DNA from: Bacteroidales bacterium
GTDB taxonomy: Bacteria; Bacteroidota; Bacteroidia; Bacteroidales; F082
Length of the DNA: 64,000 nucleotides
NCBI GenBank assembly: GCA_016285355.1
Contig: JAEEQP010000009.1
Location: 31,088-95,087, forward strand
Direction of reading: 5' to 3'
In this document: positions 61,834-64,000 of the stretch, one piece after another
Position numbering within the stretch: the first letter of the stretch is position 1
Layout: the number at the start of each line of letters is the position of its first letter
Program-made: the position numbers and the translations under genes
Notes under the pieces: model-generated
Told to the model about the DNA's origin: nothing
The model's input: the letters and a program-made list of their open reading frames with translations, nothing else
Databases searched by the model: none

Positions 61834-62451
61834 CTATGGATTGAGGAAAACAGTGTTGATTTCTCTTGGCAAGAAATAACCTTTTATACAATTCGGGTTG
61901 CATATACAGATTTGGATATGGTTTTTTTCAGCAAACCCAGCATTAGGATAGAGCGGTTTCCCTTCCCAAAAAACTCCTCTTACAGAATCGTATGCCCTAT
62001 TGTTCGCCTGCTGGTTGATGGCATGGGTCATTTGGATAACCGTACAATCCAATTTACGCAGAAGCAAATCCGGCGAATTCCCAACCCTTTCATTGGTCGG
62101 CAAAGGATTTCCCGACACTTCACTGACTTCAACCAACAACTCGTATGTTTTCTTCAACTCTTTGAGATAATTGGAAGAGGTTAGATCAAGGCAATAGCCA
62201 AGGTCAATGATGGCCCCGACAACAGCTGGAGTCTTAATCTTAGAGTTTTCTCTTTTTGAAAGTTGAACAGCCCATTCCATGGCTCGTTCCTCATTGTTTT
62301 CCCAAAAATAGATACCATTGCCCAGCCAATCATAATCGTTAGTGCTGGCCGCCAAGCCCTCTTTCCCTGTCACAACCTTATCAACTACGGTCTGGTCGCA
62401 ACCATGAAATCCAATAACCAAGTTTGGACGGTTTGAATAAAGGCTTTCCAT
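61834..62451 (-). CDS. ADP-ribosyltransferase-like toxin candidate, second type
   Basis: A 205-residue protein from ATG 62451, which follows the partner's TAA after a single base; an alternative ATG at 62490 overlaps the partner by 38 nt. NLVIGFHGCDQ near residue 14 and YDWLGNGIYFWENNEERAMEWA near 40-60 fit the H and Y strands of a PARP/ART fold (H16, Y48 in this numbering). A clear third catalytic residue is not obvious. It belongs to a different subfamily from the DUF3990 proteins but shares the [YF]HG...G[IF]YF/L logic. No export signal. Last gene of a five-gene ART island. Confidence 0.78.
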   Translation of the reverse strand: MESLYSNRPNLVIGFHGCDQTVVDKVVTGKEGLAASTNDYDWLGNGIYFWENNEERAMEWAVQLSKRENSKIKTPAVVGAIIDLGYCLDLTSSNYLKELKKTYELLVEVSEVSGNPLPTNERVGNSPDLLLRKLDCTVIQMTHAINQQANNRAYDSVRGVFWEGKPLYPNAGFAEKNHIQICICNPNCIKGYFLPREINTVFLNP

Positions 62452-62452
62452 A

Positions 62453-62653
62453 TTATTGATACATTTTTGCGAGATGGCCTGAAGCGTCATAGATTCCGGC
62501 AGATTGCATGAAACGGATAGCGTCTTCTTTAGAAGCCAATATTTTTTTGATCACGGCATCTATTCTTTCTTCTCTATCGAGCTCTTCTTCCTTGTTGGGT
62601 TCTTCTTTGATGAGCTCTTCCTCTTTTTCTTTGTTGTTTTCGGTTTCAGGCAT
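62453..62653 (-). CDS. Small acidic antitoxin candidate paired with the second ART-like protein
   Basis: A 66-residue protein. The first ~30 residues are almost only Glu, Lys, Asn and Asp, likely disordered. The second half (IKKILASKEDAIRFMQSAGI then DASGHLAKMYQ) is a short helix-turn-helix-like unit of a type I recall next to FHG...GIYFW proteins. Its stop is 1 nt from the toxin ATG, indicating translational coupling. It starts 28 nt after the preceding triad gene. Confidence 0.75.
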   Translation of the reverse strand: MPETENNKEKEEELIKEEPNKEEELDREERIDAVIKKILASKEDAIRFMQSAGIYDASGHLAKMYQ

Positions 62654-62681
62654 GGTGTTTTCCTTTCTTTTTTTCTATGGA

Positions 62682-62900
62682 TTAATCTTTCAGATTCATC
62701 AGTTCATATAGATACGCTGGGCTTTGCACATACAATTCGCCTTCTTCGTCCTGCAAAGCCGTCATCAGCGGCGAGTTATATACGCGCTCCATGGCTTGTT
62801 CGATGGAGCAGTCTGTGTCTTCCATCACATACTTCACCAACTCGCTCAAAGCATAATCAGTGAGATAAGTCGCTATTTGATGATGTGTAGGCTGGTTCAT
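62682..62900 (-). CDS. Small helical protein, third gene of ART triad B
   Basis: A 72-residue helical protein paralogous to 21969-22190: LSELVKYVMEDTDCSIEQAM, ERVYNSPLM, LYVQSPAYLYELM. Its ATG overlaps the DUF3990 stop by 4 nt, exactly as in triad A. Candidate antitoxin or adaptor. Confidence 0.78.
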   Translation of the reverse strand: MNQPTHHQIATYLTDYALSELVKYVMEDTDCSIEQAMERVYNSPLMTALQDEEGELYVQSPAYLYELMNLKD

Positions 62901-63385
62901 AGGGTTTCAACGCTTGTTTTATGGAGGAAACGTAACGCCCTCTCCGTGCCAAAGTAATATTGCTGGTCGAGATACCTGTCTTGAAGCATCTTTGCCACTT
63001 CCTCGGGCGAATATATCCCTTCTCGATAGTTTGTCAGTTGCAAAACAACGCCATCGTTAGCTATCGGGCCGATGACGATGTCAAAGTCGTGTATGGGATT
63101 CACATTCTTTCTGTCACGGTTGGCATCCACGAACAATAACCATTCCACACAGGCTTTTTCAGGAAACACCTTAATCTTTAGGTCTGACCGCAAAGCTTCT
63201 TCGTCTAATTCGTATGTAATCAGTGTAGCCGTGCCTTTGAAAAGCCGTGCTTTCTTTTCTGCCATACGGGTGGCAGTTGCCTTATCAGGTGTCAGATAAA
63301 AACCCATGCCGAAATCCTTGTGTCGCAAGCTCTTCGTGAGGTCTATCGACTCAATGTCCTGATTGGTGCCGTGGTAGAGTATCAT
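62897..63385 (-). CDS. DUF3990 protein, small ADP-ribosyltransferase-like toxin candidate (triad B)
   Basis: A 162-residue paralogue of the triad A protein. Shared blocks are MILYHG[ST]N, IDL[ST]KS, KDFG[VM]GFYLTP, then EW and NR, DIV[IV]GP[IV]AND, and QY[FY]FG[ST]E.AL. Candidate ART residues are H5, Y30 and E148. The two copies are roughly one-third identical by eye, so they are old paralogues or independent acquisitions, not a recent duplication. Coupled by 4-nt overlaps on both sides. Confidence 0.82.
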   Translation of the reverse strand: MILYHGTNQDIESIDLTKSLRHKDFGMGFYLTPDKATATRMAEKKARLFKGTATLITYELDEEALRSDLKIKVFPEKACVEWLLFVDANRDRKNVNPIHDFDIVIGPIANDGVVLQLTNYREGIYSPEEVAKMLQDRYLDQQYYFGTERALRFLHKTSVETL

Positions 63386-63597
63386 ACAAGTGTTCCCCCG
63401 TTCTGTTGACAGATGATGAGCAAGTCGTCAATAGTATCGTCCATCGACTGCAAGTGTTCTACATCATAGAACTCAATTAGAAACGCCAATCCTTTGTGCT
63501 TTTGAAGGTAGCGGAACGCTGCTTGCCGTGTCATGGCGAAGCGCCGACCGAAAGCATGAATGCATGCTGTCAGAAATGGAATTTCGTACTTGCTCAT
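63382..63597 (-). CDS. DUF3791 protein, first gene of ART triad B
   Basis: A 71-residue helical protein, paralogue of 22663-22887: FLTACIHAFGRRFAMTRQAA, FRYLQKHKGLAFLIEFYDVE, DDTIDDLLIICQQNGG. Its 3' end overlaps DUF3990-B by 4 nt; TATTTTTG lies 33 nt upstream. Likely antitoxin or regulator at the head of the five-gene island. Confidence 0.8.
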   Translation of the reverse strand: MSKYEIPFLTACIHAFGRRFAMTRQAAFRYLQKHKGLAFLIEFYDVEHLQSMDDTIDDLLIICQQNGGTLV

Positions 63598-63630
63598 CTT
63601 CTGTCAATTGCTTAATAATTCATACGGGTG

Positions 63631-63638
63631 CAAAAATA
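63631..63638 (-). promoter_or_regulatory. -7 box (TATTTTTG) for ART island B
   Basis: Minus-strand TATTTTTG, 33 nt before the DUF3791-B ATG. It lies between the island and the decayed permease end. Confidence 0.5.
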
Positions 63639-63656
63639 CAAAAAGTTTTGGAATTA

Positions 63657-63745
63657 TCATTCGTTCCGCAACGACTTCACCGGATTCACCATAGCCGCCG
63701 ACAGGCTGCGCAAGGTGACCACCGCGATGGTGACACCCCATCCCA
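63657..63745 (-). pseudogene. Decayed 3' end of an FtsX/MacB-type ABC permease gene
   Basis: On the minus strand the frame reads WGVTIAVVTLRSLSAAMVNP and then VKSLRNE followed by TGA at 63657-63659. NPVKSLRNE-stop is the signature C-terminus of MacB-like permeases. An in-frame TGA lies only ~30 codons upstream, so just the tail remains. Confidence 0.65.
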
Positions 63746-63797
63746 ACCTTCAGTGCGTCGCCAAATGCATAGAGCCAGGATGGGGCGGCTATTATTG

Positions 63798-64000
63798 TTA
63801 CATCCTCTGTCTTTCCTCCTCTCCTGCCAGACTTCCACGATACTTGCTGGTCTTGGCCTTCAGGCGGTAGCGTAAAGTCAGGTAGACTTCGCGGGAATCG
63901 TAGGTGCCGCTTTTGTAAATCCGCAAAGTCGGATAATAAGTGTCATAATAATAACCCGACTGGTTGAACAGGTCATTGACACCCAAAGTAATCGTCATGG
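63798..64000 (-). CDS. C-terminus of an outer-membrane beta-barrel protein (TonB-receptor-like), cut by window edge
   Basis: About 67 codons of the end of a gene entering from the right edge. TITLGVNDLFNQSGYYYDTY and TYDSREVYLTLRYRLK are the last barrel strands of Bacteroidota TonB-dependent receptor/outer-membrane beta-barrel family proteins; VNDLFN is a frequent motif near their end. The normal terminal aromatic residue is followed by an extra basic tail (AKTSKYRGSLAGEEERQRM). The internal ATG at 63998 is not the true start. Confidence 0.78.
   Translation of the reverse strand, partial: MTITLGVNDLFNQSGYYYDTYYPTLRIYKSGTYDSREVYLTLRYRLKAKTSKYRGSLAGEEERQRM

Overview
The window looks like a chromosomal segment of a gut- or rumen-type member of the Bacteroidota, probably order Bacteroidales. 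Three things point there. Many genes are preceded by the Bacteroidota -7 promoter box TAnnTTTG. Five large secreted proteins end in, or close to, a type IX secretion (T9SS) C-terminal sorting domain. Several protein families are typical of the phylum: GAPDH with a long N-terminal extension, DUF1573, BspA-like 'GCTSLTTAP' repeats, the NUP nucleoside permease, NamZ, and C10 proteases. I found no rRNA, tRNA or CRISPR array.

Layout. 1-4.9 kb: yidC (cut by the left edge), a small hydrophobic protein, gap and a cysteine desulfidase. 4.9-11.2 kb: one giant modular T9SS protein with an internal segmental duplication. 11.3-18.1 kb (minus strand): DUF58 protein, thioredoxin, a PIN toxin-antitoxin pair, and dnaE fused to a proofreading exonuclease. 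18.2-21.4 kb: a secreted histidine phosphatase, an IS4-type transposase remnant, a membrane-anchored protein and nth. 21.5-22.9 kb: a compact operon around a small ADP-ribosyltransferase-like protein (DUF3791/DUF3990). 22.9-26.6 kb: a LolE-type permease, a DUF4160/DUF2442 pair, a decayed FISUMP-domain gene and namZ.

26.6-30.2 kb is a five-gene operon. It joins a complete partner-switching module (RsbU-like phosphatase, RsbW-like kinase, RsbV-like STAS protein) to a (p)ppGpp synthetase and a MESH1-like (p)ppGpp hydrolase. 30.2-34.7 kb: a small phosphotransferase, an aminotransferase, a DUF1573 protein and an AAA/PD-(D/E)XK protein. 35.1-35.8 kb: a RelE/ParE pair bracketed by two copies of a roughly 160-190 bp repeat. 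36.2-41 kb: a BspA-like lipoprotein operon, an intergenic region holding a possible small RNA and a C9 tract, and a K+-dependent membrane pyrophosphatase. 41.2-48.8 kb: bifunctional nuclease family protein, nucleoside permease, DUF1016 nuclease-like protein, and the thyA-folA-mscS cluster.

48.8-61.7 kb: an M15 peptidase, four tandem C10 (streptopain-like) T9SS proteases, and a secreted conserved protein. 61.8-63.6 kb: a second DUF3791/DUF3990 operon extended by another ADP-ribosyltransferase-like toxin pair. The right end holds the last codons of a decayed ABC permease and the C terminus of an outer-membrane beta-barrel protein.

Three themes stand out. (1) Small toxin-antitoxin-like cassettes are scattered between housekeeping genes: PIN, DUF4160/DUF2442, RelE, and three ART-type modules. 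Two of the ART modules share the same three-gene, 4-nt-overlap architecture. (2) A stress-signalling operon appears to couple phosphatase-controlled partner switching to alarmone metabolism. (3) There is heavy investment in extracellular proteolysis and adhesion through T9SS. All functional statements rest on reading the sequence and on recalled family knowledge; no database search was run.
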